A model generated the notes under the pieces. The model saw nothing but the letters and a program-made list of their open reading frames with translations, had not been told where the DNA came from and ran no database searches. From the NCBI RefSeq assembly GCF_036884655.1, contig NC_088330.1, positions 29,459,501 through 29,523,500 on the forward strand: a DNA stretch of 64,000 nt, read 5' to 3'. Position numbers and translations under genes: made by a program. This document shows, in pieces, positions 1 through 11,600 of the stretch; the stretch's first letter is position 1, and the number at the start of each line of letters is the position of its first letter. This DNA is from Musa acuminata AAA Group (taxonomy: Eukaryota; Streptophyta; Magnoliopsida; Zingiberales; Musaceae).

Positions 1-149
1 GGTCATGCTTTAGAAAGAATTTTCTAGTCATTCCTAGAGCACACTTCACACATAGATGTAGAATCCTTCTTTGGTAGGACTACTTCTGAACTGAATGTCT
101 AATGGTCTGTGAGTTAGAATGTTCAATTTCTTAACCCTGATAACATTTG

Positions 150-331
150 TTTGGCAAACTAACGATTCCAAGAGCTTACATGGCATATCAAGAGACCTAT
201 TCTTTGAAGAACATGGGACAGGGTCTCTCGATGTGATGAGCATGTGCAAAAAATTCCCGGCACTCGCTTTTCAAAGGCGTTACATCCATGGCATATTTGA
301 CTTTACAATGGATGTGCCAACGAAAGCGTAA
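150..331 (+). CDS. Possible terminal exon of an unrecognised gene
   Basis: An open stretch ends in TAA at 329-331 and reads smoothly, with segments such as FFEEHGTGSLDVMSMCKKF and ALAFQRRYIHGIFDF. Its composition is more protein-like than the neighbouring frames, and AG dinucleotides near 170 could be splice acceptors. I do not recognise the family. It could be the 3' exon of a gene that begins left of the window, or an old fragment. The block at 962-1244 may belong to the same locus, but the intervening DNA does not give a clear exon chain. Confidence 0.25.
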
Positions 332-961
332 ATTAGTATGTTTTACTGGCACACGCAGGACTACATGAACAGAAGCAGGCTGGATGTGGTTACTAAGTTC
401 CTGCTTGTGGATATTTACTATATTTTGTGAAGCTTAACACTTTGTATCCGACATTGTTAATTTATTTCTGGATGATGAGAAGTAGATGCGCTTCTATTAA
501 TTTCAGCTGGTTTAGGACATAAAACGTGTTAGTTTCCTGTTCTCAGTTTTTTGTGAGGCAAGGTCTATTTTAAGTTTTAAGTTTTCTATTTGGCTGTCAT
601 TGGTATTTGAGGTTGTTGTTACAGCGTTTCTTTAGATGTTGTGGGACTTGACGTCTGCCCCCATTGGCGTTTATTTGTACCATTGGGATGAATCGGTGGT
701 CCCTGACATGAAATTATCATCATCTTCACTTTGTCAGCTAATCTAGTTTTTTCCTTTAGCTGATCATTAATGATGAAATATTTCATATATACCAAAACTG
801 AAATAGATAGTGTGGGTTGATTGACTTCATGAACTGTTATGCATGAGGCATAAGACTGTCTCATTGAGATTTATGCCAATTTACTTTAAAAGATCCTTCA
901 TGTAAGTTTTAAGAATGTAATTGGATTTAAGCATGGAGATTTTACAAGTTATATTTTCTAG

Positions 962-1244
962 GCTTTGAGGAATATTGTGGTTGTCCAAAAGAGAATAAGC
1001 GTAACTTTCAGATCAAGCTCAATGATTCCACTGTGTGCAAGGTCATAAATGGTTGTCGAATATGTGTTGTTAATTGTCATTTTATTTTATGATAACGGGG
1101 AGATTGAAGTTTTGCCAACCATTTGGTCTTATTGCAAACAAGATTGCGTTGCTCTTTCCTCTTCATGCTGCCTCGGCTTTTGACCAACCACTTGTGAAGA
1201 GTGCTTTCAAAGAGTTCAGTCTCCAAAGCATCATTAGGGAATGA
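962..1244 (+). CDS. Possible two exon-like blocks of an unrecognised gene
   Basis: After a TTTTCTAG acceptor at about 961, the frame reads FEEYCGCPKENKRNFQIKL and on to about 1051, where GGTTGT could be a weak donor. A second block from about 1107 reads KFCQPFGLIANKIALLF and ends at a TGA (1242-1244) after 45 codons. Both blocks look coding in their residue mix, with several Cys and Lys in the first. I cannot name the protein or prove that the blocks are spliced together. A broken gene or captured fragment is equally possible. Confidence 0.3.
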
Positions 1245-2500
1245 CCCTCTCAACTTCCCACAATTATATGTATATGATTTGGAGTAGAACTGATACTAAT
1301 ATTAATTTTTGTGCTTCACTTGTAGATTCCTTTTCCACCATGAAAAGTATTATTTTAGTCTTTGAGATCCCACTTGCACTCTTACCTTATGTTGATGATG
1401 CTACTTTGGATCATAAAGTTGTGCCCGTCCAATGGTAGAAAATGGGATCTAGTTCTATTTGTACATTGATGGTGGTGCACATTTCTGTTGTACTGCATTG
1501 ACACAGTGCTGCGGTGAATGATGATTGATACAAAAATATTGTACCTGTATTTAAGTTTTTTCTTTGGGGGGGATATAAAACGAGCAAAGAGTTTGATGTG
1601 ATATAGACAAGGAATAATGCACTGTTGGAGAAATATAGGATGAGCAAGGAGTGCTGCGTTTTGTTTGGCACCAAGAGGGTGGTGCAGGGTAAAATTAGAT
1701 GAGGTGCACACCTCACTAAGTAGGTTCAGGGCTTTGAGTGTGCCATGTGTGTTGGTGATTATTTGGAGGAACACGAATAAATTGTGGTTTAATAAATCAA
1801 TAGTTAACCGCCGTTCTTATTTGTGTGTTAGTTTACCTTTATTTGTCAGTCTTAAGAGTTTAATTAATCCTAATTTCTAAGTTAGGATTTGTTGACTTGT
1901 TCATTTCTCTAGGACCTCTGGTTGACAAATAATGCTGTGGTTTATTTGGATTAACGTGTCCTCCAGCCACGGATGGTACGCTTTTGGAGTCTGCCTCAAT
2001 GTGAGAGCATTGTAGTAGGATTTATTGGCATCTTAAATTAATAGGACGGATTGATGGCTGGGCAAGAAAATCAATCCAAGCGGCAATCTTTTTATCCAAT
2101 CGAAAATTTTATTTTCATCGGTCACAGTTGGATATGAAATAGTCATATCTCTTTCCTGCGACAACACTTTTTTGGGTTGGATTTTTATTTTTAAATGAGT
2201 AGTTGATATTCTGCCCAGTTTGGAGTTTGGTGACTGCTTGCTGGAGTCAATTAGCAAGTGATTTCCTGTCCAATTTGGGAACTTGATTCTAGCACTTAGG
2301 TATTGATCAATCTAGGGCAACAATAACTCCCAAAATTGGGGCCCTTCTTCATTATCCATTCCTCCTAATCAAAATGCAAATTAGCATGGTATCAAGTCTT
2401 GTACTGTTTTAGCACCCTCCCCTCGATATGAAAATTGTGTACTATATATATCATGAGGATTTAGTCTTCTATGATGATTGTGTTTTTTACATTCAAGGTT
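1245..2500. other. Stretch with no recognised gene
   Basis: AT-rich DNA with only short, unconvincing ORFs on both strands. I see no recognisable protein domain, RNA gene or repeat boundary. Confidence 0.5.
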
Positions 2501-4426
2501 TTCGAGGATGAGACAAATAAAGGGGAGGAATTTTGAAGAAATTTGTTGGGTCCCGATCACCCTTTCATGTTGTCAAGAAGAAAACTAGTTGGGTTACTTG
2601 TGGTGTTTTCAATGGAAGCAGAAATTTTTATTTTCAGATTCAGCAGCCAAGATGATTTTCTTATAGTGATGAAATCTTGCCCTTGGTACATACATAATAG
2701 ACTTTATTTTCGGTCATTGGGATCATGAGGCTCAATTAGAAAAAAATTTGATTTCTTTGCTATCCCTCCCTCTCTGGGTGGAACTCTATAACATGCCTTC
2801 TGTGAACCTTAAAAATTTTGAGTTCTATAGTGAGTAGAATCGACAAACCCCTATTCTTGGACAAACCAATAAGTAGAAGAGAGTGTATTGGTTTTGTTGA
2901 AGTTTGTGTTGAAGTTTCTGCATGCAAGTAATTATTAGATACTATTCAGATTTCTTTTAATGTCACGACTACACTATCAAGGTTGAATATGATTGGAAGC
3001 ATGCTAGATGCTCCTTATGCAATATCATCAGTCATGCAACCAGAAACAACTCTAAAGCTACTACAAAAATCATGTGGGTTCCAAAACAACATCTTGAAAA
3101 CAAAACAAAGCTTACCTTAATTGTATGAAAATTTCCATCCAGTGAACTCATTAGACCCACTCTAAGAGAACAATCGCATGAAGTTTGCACTGACGTGCCT
3201 CAGAGTTTTACCTTTATTAATTTATAATTGAGTGTTGAAAGAAAATGAGCCTCTAGAGATCGGTAGACACTACTAGGATGGGCTCTTCTACCACTCCATT
3301 ATGATTAATATTGACATGTGGAATGTTCGGGATATCAATACCTCTTCTAAATATGCTGCTGTAATGTCACATTTAGATTGTTTCTCCATTTTGGAGCCTC
3401 GTGTTCAAGATTATAAATTTCTTCTATTGTCTTTTGTATTTTCAAAGATTGACACATTTGTACTAAGGCTATAATTTTCTTCTATTGCCTTTTGTATTTT
3501 CAAAGATTGACACATTTATACTAACTCAGTACTTATATGCTCGCATTTGGTGCTTATGGAATTCTTATATTGTTGATCCAGTAGTTTACTCCTTGATAAA
3601 CTACTCCTTGATTGATCAAGTCATTTTTGGCACAGTGCATTTCTAGTTCTTGGGCAAATCTTCTAATTTATCGATTATATATGGCATTTATATTTATGCT
3701 GATATATATCATTTTTGGATGGATCTTGTTGATTTCTGGCAATTTTTCATGAGGTCTTAAATTGTTCTAGGTGATTTTAATATAGTTTTCTCCCCCCATA
3801 AAAAGTTTGGAGGCCAACTTATAAGCTCTTTGACCTTTACTTAAATTTCAGATTATTTACATGAGCTCTCTTTATCATATCTAAAATGGATGAGGTATCA
3901 TTTTACATAATCTACTCCTCTTTGGGAGTTTGAAGTTATGGTTAATACTGATTGGTACTTACACTTTGTGGATTCGGAAGCATTATTTTTGTCACCTGAC
4001 ATTTCTAATTATTCTATGAATGTTTTCAGGGTCAGCAACTCCCCGAAGAGGAACAAGAGTTTTAAATTCTTCAACTATTGCTCTAACTATCCTAATTTCC
4101 ATAAAATTATTGTAGACGTTTAGTTTGCTCCTCTGAATAATCGATGCCAAACCCCTACCCCAATCTTTATTCTCATATAAAAGATAAAAGGGGTCAATGT
4201 TAGATTGAAGAAATGGTCACGTCAAGTTGTAAAATATGGTTCTACTATCCTATCATTTGTTAGAGAGGAATTAAGCAATGTTCAAAACTCTTTCTTCGTT
4301 GCTCCTTCTAATGAGACTCTTCATTCCAAGGAGCCGCAACTTAGATTTGAACTTCAATCTTTACTAGATGATGAAGAATCTGCTTTAAGACAAAAGTTTA
4401 AGAGTCTTATGATTTTCTTTTGGTGA
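2500..4426 (+). mobile_element. Degenerate LINE (non-LTR retrotransposon)
   Basis: The first part (about 2543-2728) has the DUF4283 signature of plant LINE ORF1 proteins: FIFRFSSQDDF, then a PWYIHNRLYFRSL segment. Remnants of the rest of ORF1 follow to about 3250, including VEYDWKHARCSLCNIISHAT. From about 3300 an endonuclease-type start (DMWNVRDIN, then PRVQDYKF) appears. GDFNIVFS lies near 3772, and KSFKFFNYCSNYPNFHKI at about 4055-4110 matches the end of the LINE endonuclease domain. A following ELQSLLDDEESALRQK block resembles the linker before the reverse transcriptase. Many stops and frameshifts break it, and no reverse transcriptase is left, so it is a dead 3'-truncated or rearranged copy. 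Confidence 0.75.
3412..3527 (+). repeat. 58-bp imperfect tandem duplication inside the LINE
   Basis: Two copies start at 3412 and 3470, each running from TATAA through a shared core (CTTTTGTATTTTCAAAGATT) to ACACATTT. They differ at only a few positions. The duplication lies in the endonuclease region and disrupts it. Confidence 0.8.
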
Positions 4427-4439
4427 CTCTAATAATGCT

Positions 4440-4880
4440 TAAGTGGGCTATAATTAAGTTATTATTTGGGTTCAACATAGGCCCTTATAAACTAGGTTAT
4501 TTGAGTTAGTTTTTAGGTTATTTTAAGTTTTTTGGCAACCCAATCTAGATGATGGTACCATCCAACTTTAGCAAAGGTACCATTTAGATTGACGGTAGTA
4601 CTTTTTGATATATTTAGAATAGCTTAAGTGACATCTTGTTTGATAGTCTGACTATATGAATTGGTGGTAGTATCATCGATATTCATATTTTTGGATGATT
4701 TTTTTTTAAATCATAATTGATATTCATTCGTAAGAAGCAAGATTAAGTAATAGTAAAACCCAATAACCTTAAAGAAAATGAGATTGAGAGTGGACGTAGA
4801 TCAGGATCGAATTACTATAAATTAATTTATTTTTCACTCTCACTTGTTTAAAATTTACAGAAGCATTAATACACCTCCCT
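4440..4880 (+). repeat. LTR-like fragment of the GGTAC-rich repeat family
   Basis: It has repeated GGTACCAT / GGTAGTAC motifs (about 4548-4600), a phrase like 'gagtggacgtagatcaggat' near 4788, and an 'actataaattaattta' tail. All three recur in the solo LTR at 17301-18623 and in the reverse copies at about 26.9-27.9 kb and 60.9-62.4 kb. Ends were not resolved. Confidence 0.5.
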
Positions 4881-4895
4881 CTTAGTGTCACTAAT

Positions 4896-5065
4896 GTCAT
4901 TATCGATCCTAATTTTTATAGCCCAAAAGCCCCAAAAATATGGATAAAATTAGTAACCTTGGTATAAAGGAATTGAGAGAGTCACTATCAATCCTAATAT
5001 TAACAGCCCAAAAGCCCCAAAAACATAGAGAAAATTAGTAACCTTGGTCTAAAGGAATCGAGCAA
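4896..5065 (+). repeat. 85-bp tandem duplication
   Basis: Two head-to-tail copies (4896-4980 and 4981-5065) share the core AGCCCAAAAGCCCCAAAAA and AATTAGTAACCTTGGT. They are diverged at about ten positions. Confidence 0.85.
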
Positions 5066-6240
5066 AGATGAACCTAGCTCTGATTTACAATCATCAATCA
5101 GATCAATTTGGATCTAGATACATGGATCTAATAAAGATCCACAATGATCAAGGCTAGATCCACTAGGATCATGTCAAGATCCAAATGAATTCAAGCTAGA
5201 TGTGTGAAAATCATGCCTATTTATGATAATTAAGTGTTAATGAAATGCTTATTAGGCTTTAATTATAATTATTCTTCATAATCATGCAAAAATAAACCTC
5301 TAGTTAGCCATTAAACATGGTAAAATGACCTTTTAAATTATGCAAGAAGCTAAAACATGCTAGAATGAACTCATTATTCTTAATTGCCTCTAATTAGCCT
5401 TAATTATGATTAATTTTTTAATCATACATAAATAAGCCGCTCATAAACCATTAAACATGATTGATTAAGCCATTGATTCTTTAATAACTTCCTTCTCACA
5501 TCACACGAAAGCCCTCTAGGAATTGTCAATCATGGTTCACAAAGTCGATGAATGATATATATATTTCGATCGATCACTTTTATAGCCCTGCAAATAATAC
5601 ACTCTCGGTCATGATGATCCTGGAACACGATTTCCTCTTGGGTGAAACAATACTTCTTGGCCTTCACATGATAAACAGCTTGGATAACTTGGTCAACTGG
5701 TCGGATGGATAGCTTGGCCATAGCGGTAATAAGTTACTTGTCGTTGTGTAATATGCCCAGCTTAATTTAAAATGTCGAGGATTCTGAGAGGTAATTTTAA
5801 TCGAATACGTTCATACATGTAAGATAGTTTCCAGATCGACAGACCGAACCATACAAGTGATTGACTCACATTTCGATGTAACACAAGTTGACACTTGTTT
5901 AGTGAATTATTGGTTGCGAGTCCGTGTCAGTGCAAATATGATACTATCAATCATGGCATCTTAAATAATCAGCATCCCGATGTTACATTTTTGCCAATTG
6001 GAAGATGTCAGACCGATTAATGCGAACCACTCTGATATATATATACATATTTTCTTTTCAATCTCATACATACACCCATCTCTCTACTACGAACGACTGT
6101 ATCTATTAATCTTGCAACCCTATCTAAAGTTGATGTAGGTTTTTTTTAGTTTGATACGCATGGTAGCGAGACTACGTTGCTCCATTAGGGAACGACTCTT
6201 GGCTTGCGTAAGCGTACTGATCATATTATCATTAACGTGA
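5066..6240. other. AT-rich intergenic stretch, nothing recognised
   Basis: Repetitive 'aattaagcc' and 'taaacatg' phrases suggest old repeat DNA. A 63-codon minus-strand ORF at 5530-5721 has no recognisable family and I do not call it a gene. Confidence 0.45.
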
Positions 6241-8334
6241 CGTCTAAAATTAAATTATTGCCTCACACACGTCCTTCCCCCAGTGGTGTACGCCAGAGTT
6301 GGTCCACCCAAACAATGATGGGCGATGCTTCCCTTTCTTGCTTTCTATCTTTCTCTTCTGAAAAGTTGTAGGACTTGATTGATGTGGTCCATCCAACCCA
6401 ATCTGATCGTGGAGAATACATTCAGGTCACTAGTTTGTGTCCGTTCCACATCGTTCACCTCTGTTGCTCTCTCTGTGTCCATCACTTGTGCGCTTGTGTG
6501 GCTCTGCTCGCGCGAGGGGACTGCACTGGGAATAATTGGGATTGGAATGCGAGCAAGTCACTTCCGTCTCTCCCATCCTCATCACGCGTTTGGCCCACCA
6601 AATTCGAAAGCCAAACTCTAGGCAGATACGTTTTCTTTTGGGAGCTACAGAGAGTGAGAGGGAAAAAGAAGAAGATAGCACGCAGATATGCTACGCTATG
6701 CGATGGCATTTCGGTGGCTGTTGCTGCTTCCTCTCTTTCCTGTCTTTTACAATATTTATCCACCGAAAAATGGAATAAACTTCAAATCCCCGTCTTCTTC
6801 CCCCTTCCAATGCAAACACAAGAGCCCAAAAGAAAGAGAAACACTAAAGTCAACTTATTATCTTCCATAGTTAGTTCCGGATTAGGAGTTCCAGGTTTCA
6901 ACTCTGGTTCATTCGCTTGCTTACTTAGAGAAACATCAAGGGTTGACCACTCTACATCTCCTCTGAGAAGACAAGTGGTCGCCCCCACCAACACCGAGCG
7001 ACGGTGGGGCCAAGGGCACTCCATTATTGCTGAATTATGTCTGCACGTCATATATATATATGTGTGTCTTGTCTTTGCGCCAAATAATGACAAGTGACAG
7101 GGCCAAGGCACGAGCAGTTGAAGAAGCGTGGCGTGGCATGGCATGTCAACCTCAGGAGGAGGAGAAGAGCAAGTGTCCTTTGCTTTCGGACCATGCTTGG
7201 TGGCATAACTAGAAAAACACCAAAAGTTGCACCGGGATAAGAAAAGAGAGGTCTTGTGGGTCCGACGGTGTTTGAGAGCTGTAGGATCCACAATCTATTA
7301 AAGAACGGAGGAGAGGAGTGTGTGTGATTTATGTGTTAACTGAAGTCCCGACCAAGGGAGAGAGAGAGAGAGAGAGAGAGGGAGGGAGTTACTTCCAACC
7401 CAATAGGGAGGGCTTTACCTGATAACCACAAGTTGACCTTTCTAAATCGATTGTTTAGATATTCGTTAGCATTAAGATAATAACCTAATCAAGTGGCGCA
7501 GAGTCGACCATCACGGAGGCGCAAGTGGCCCCAATTACTTTCATCAGCTCATTGGCTGCCTTCTACCAAAGAAAGGACAAACGCGACGTGACAGCGAATG
7601 ACCGAGGAAAGAAGCTTATGTGCACCGATGTCCAAAGAATCACCATCTGCAACCTGCTCCGTTTTGTAACGGCGGTCAGTAGTCGACGGCGTCGAGTTGG
7701 ATTCGCTCCGTCTATCGGGCATAAAACAAGTCCGTAAAACTCATGGGGCCCACCCGGAAATGGCGTCTTCACCTTCCTATCTATACAGCCACGCCTCCAT
7801 TTTCTCTTCCATCCCCCTCTTCCGTTGGTCTCCATCCTCTAGCTCGCTCTCTTCTCGATTTGGTATCCAACTCTCCGTTGCACCTCCCAAAACTTGAGAG
7901 ATTTGCTTCTTCCTCCTCTACACAGAAGTTGATCTGGATCCATAGGAGAAGTTTCAGACTCGTTCGCCTCTTTTGCTTCAAAAACAATGGTGGTGTCACA
8001 GCGTAGCAATAGATTCTTCAAGTTTAGAGATCCACGAGGCACTACAGCAGAAAGCACACACGCTCTCCAATCTTAGTCTCCTTGCGATCGACTGCCTACG
8101 TCCCAGATTACCCACATAGCAGGGCAAAAGGAGTCCCCCACATCACGAATAGGAGGCACCCACGCCCTCCATCACCACAATAACTACATAGCGCGCACAC
8201 AAAAAGTTGCACATCGAATTCCTACAAGATAGAGCCAAGACGAAAAGGAGACTGACCTTGTCCATCCAAAACTCTTGGTGTCGATCAACCAATAGTAATT
8301 ACCACCAATAACTTGTGGTTTATTTTCAACACCA
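6241..8334 (+). promoter_or_regulatory. Low-copy GC-rich region: probable promoter and leader of the WNK gene
   Basis: Composition shifts from AT-rich repeats to mixed, low-copy sequence. A (GA)n run lies at 7358-7380, of a kind common in plant promoters and leaders. A TATA-like CTATCTATACAG sits at about 7777-7788, followed by pyrimidine-rich sequence typical of a plant 5' leader. If transcription starts just downstream, the leader is roughly 800 nt, unless it is spliced. A short ORF of 29 codons plus stop (7987-8076) begins in the context AACAATGG. The start site is inferred only. A 240-codon frame at 6375-7097 has no ATG start and no recognisable domain, so I treat it as chance. Confidence 0.4.
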
Positions 8335-8487
8335 ATGGTTGGAAGGTACCGTCACGACTTCTCACGTGCATTCGGCGGTGACATGAATATGGCCTGGATC
8401 ATGCTGCGAATCGACTACTCGAGGCTCTTCTGGCAGCTCTTCGGCGTATTCTCCTACGAGAACCATGAAGGAAAGCCTCGGATCTAG
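8335..8487 (+). CDS. Upstream ORF (50 codons) in the WNK leader
   Basis: ATG at 8335 in the context CACCAATGG opens a 50-residue frame ending at TAG 8485-8487, 136 nt before the first WNK ATG. The peptide is rich in aromatic and hydrophobic residues (AWIMLRIDYSRLFWQLFGVF) with internal Met codons. It would be met by scanning ribosomes before the kinase start if the leader is unspliced, so it could limit translation of the kinase. No conserved-uORF family is recognised. Chance is a real alternative, because the opposite strand is also open here (8362-8640). Confidence 0.35.
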   Translation: MVGRYRHDFSRAFGGDMNMAWIMLRIDYSRLFWQLFGVFSYENHEGKPRI

Positions 8488-8572
8488 CAGTCCCTCAACC
8501 TCGTCCTTCAGGGCTCTCCATACTTCTTCCAGCTGAGATTGCAGTCGATCCATCCCAGCGTTCTTTCTTTTC

Positions 8573-8606
<34 letters not shown>
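8573..8606. repeat. (TCA)n microsatellite
   Basis: About eleven TCA units just upstream of the WNK start. On the minus strand they encode a run of Asp. Confidence 0.95.
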
Positions 8607-8607
<1 letters not shown>

Positions 8608-8623
8608 TTCTTCTTGTTTGTTA

Positions 8624-11600
8624 ATGAGGCCGCCGGTCATGCCTGAGAAAGGGCGTGCGGAGCGGATTGCCGTGGGGAACGGGTTCGTAGAGACCGATCC
8701 GACTGGTCGCTATGGTCGTGTAAGTTATCGCCATGATCAAATGCCTAGATTTATTTTTTGTCTTTTCTTTGTTTGATAAGATGCTTCGTCATTTGAGATA
8801 TGTTATCAAGTTAGTCGATTGCACTCCATTTGATGAAGTACTACATATATATATATATATAGATAGAATCTACCCTCTTTTCTTTCTCTCTTTCAATTAA
8901 GGTCCATGCTATTGTAAACCATTAAGGAATAGGAAAATAGAATGCTTTGATATTTAGTTGTTTACGTATCATCAGATACTTTCTTCTCCTGCAATTGCTT
9001 TATACTCTATAATATGTTTTTGTGTCCGTTAACGAAGTACGATGTTTCGGTTTCTTGGTATCTTGTAGTTAATGTGCTATTCACAAAGTTGCTACTTTTG
9101 TTTGCAATACCTCAAATCCCGAGTGAGGCTTAAGTTAGATTTTGCTGTTGTTTACAGCTGACCAACATCTTCATCCAAAAGAATGGCAATATGATACTAT
9201 CGTTACTAGGAAGTACGGTGAAGGTTAGGATGGTATATATCCAGATCTAGATTCCCAAGTGCCAAGTAATTGGATCAAAGAAGTCGAGAGACCTAAGCTG
9301 ACACAGACCAATCCAATTATAAATATTACGGGCATCATTGTTAGCTCGGAAAGCGTTGAGCTTTTTGGGATTACGATCATAAAGTAATCCAAAATGATAG
9401 GACCCATATCAGGAACATGTTGAGCTGCTAGGCTTTATGACTAGACCTTCATTTTAACTTTGTAAGAATAACTGAACAAGTGGAGAGATCGAGAAAGGTT
9501 AAGTGGGAAAAGACACCAACCAGGCTAGCTAATACCCTACATCAACTGAGTGACCCAAGTGTAATTCATTTGAGACAATAAATTCATTCTCATCTTTTAC
9601 ATGGCGACGACATAGTTGGACTGGTATTTTGATGTTTTTCTATTGGGGATGGAGGAGCAAGGAAAAAAAATAGAATGTCTTTCGACTCAAAAAAAACTGA
9701 TGTAGTATTAAAAACAAGAGGATTGATAACTATCTAGATAGATAACTATGAATCAAATCTCAACATTTTCAACATCATATATTACAGTAAAGTAGATGTC
9801 GTAAATGAGATTCTTGTGAAACTGTTCCGGGTAGATCAGATGCACATCAAATTATTTCCGGATGTTACTGAGGTTATTTATGAATCTTTTGGTTCAATGC
9901 AAGAACTTGCTTGTCTGATGATCCAATCAATTTTACAGTTTTTTGCATTCACTTTTAACTTTTATATAAACAAAAGAAATTATTCCATTCTCTCCCTTAA
10001 CTTTAGTTTCCAGAAAAATAAAAACGAGTCTTCGAAATCAAAATCTGAAAACCCTCATGTCTCTTATATATACATGCATTGCAGTTTGATCAAGTGCTCG
10101 GAAGAGGTGCTGTGAAAATAGTGTATCCTTGAAGCAAACCTTGTCGATTAAGATAGCACAATATCTTATTTAAAGTGCAACAAATAATTAGATCGCGTGA
10201 CATGAGTAGTTAATTCCTTGATCGAGGACTGGCAGCTACAGGGCATTTGATGAGCTAAATGGTACGGAGGTGGCATGGAACCAAGCTAAGCTCAGCGAGG
10301 TGATACGGTCACCTGAGGCACTGCAGCGCCTGTACTCGGAGGTCCACCTCCTCAGCTCCCTCTGCCATGAATCCATCATCAAATTCCATGCTTCGTGGAT
10401 TGATGCAGCAAATAGGACTTTCAACTTCATCACCGAGATGTTCACATCTGGCACGCTCCGAGAGTATGGCTTCTGAAACCCAATATTCTGCTATCTTCAC
10501 GTCAGTAGGGCCGACTTATTTGTCTTGGACTTTTGTTGTTTTGATAGCTTCAAGTCAGAATGAATATTTGCGTTGAACTTATCGGATATCGATCTCAGTG
10601 CCTAGTAATATGTAACATCATCTAGGAAGAAGCTAGTTCAGATATCTAAAAGCTTGACCTTAGTGATGAAGGGTAGAAGATGGGCTGTCTACATAAGACC
10701 ACTCTGAGCCGAGCTTCGTCACCTCCTTATTTTGAACATAAATTCATGGATTGCAACAATTGCTGAGGGTAGTGTCTAATAAGTTAGTTAATGTCTTTTC
10801 TTTTCTTTTTTTCAATTTGTTTGAGAGTTTCAAATTAGTGAGATTGCTTTTTATTTTTTATTTATTTATATTTACTTCCCGTAAACATTAATTCACCGAT
10901 CAAAGATATTAAACTGTTTTATATTTTTCATCGCCTCTCACATGCACAATCTTGATTAAGAGAGACATGATTTCACCTAAGAATTTTCTCTATCCAAAAA
11001 GTGTTTTTTTTAAAAAATATTTTAGAATTAAGGGTGGGGGTGACTCGAGAATCACCAATGTTCTATAGGTCGAAAATTTTATAAGTCATTAAAATTTCAT
11101 AACACATTTGATATGATCCATGTGTCCAATAGTGATTTTAATAATATTATTGTCATTACGATGATATGGAGTTATATGATAGTTAGTAGTAAAAAAAAAT
11201 TGTTTACTAGTCACAAATGAGGGGGTTATTAAAATTATTTTATATTTATTTTATGATGGATAAATGCAAAAAGAGAAAGACATTAAGTATTTCTTGAAAT
11301 GAAATGAATTGTGGTCCCTTATCTAATTTATATATAGGCTATGACTATTTAACACATGCATTCTTAAAGTTTCACAAAATATAGATTAAAAAAAAATAAT
11401 TATTTATGGGGACATCAATCTAAGGAATCTGTGTATAACCAAAGGTTTTTTCTGTTAGTTTGGCAAGTCCCACATAATCAAGAAAATCAAGCTTGTTATT
11501 TCCTATTGTAACTATAAATAAAGGTCTAGTCTTTGAAGTCAGATACACCACAAGAAAATTTAATTGTTTACTTTGGATTTTTCTTGTTTAGTAGTTTCAA

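Noticed and set aside
6375..7097. 240-codon + strand frame upstream of the WNK gene
   Set aside because: It has no ATG at its start, no domain, and overlapping open frames on both strands, as expected by chance in this GC-richer DNA.
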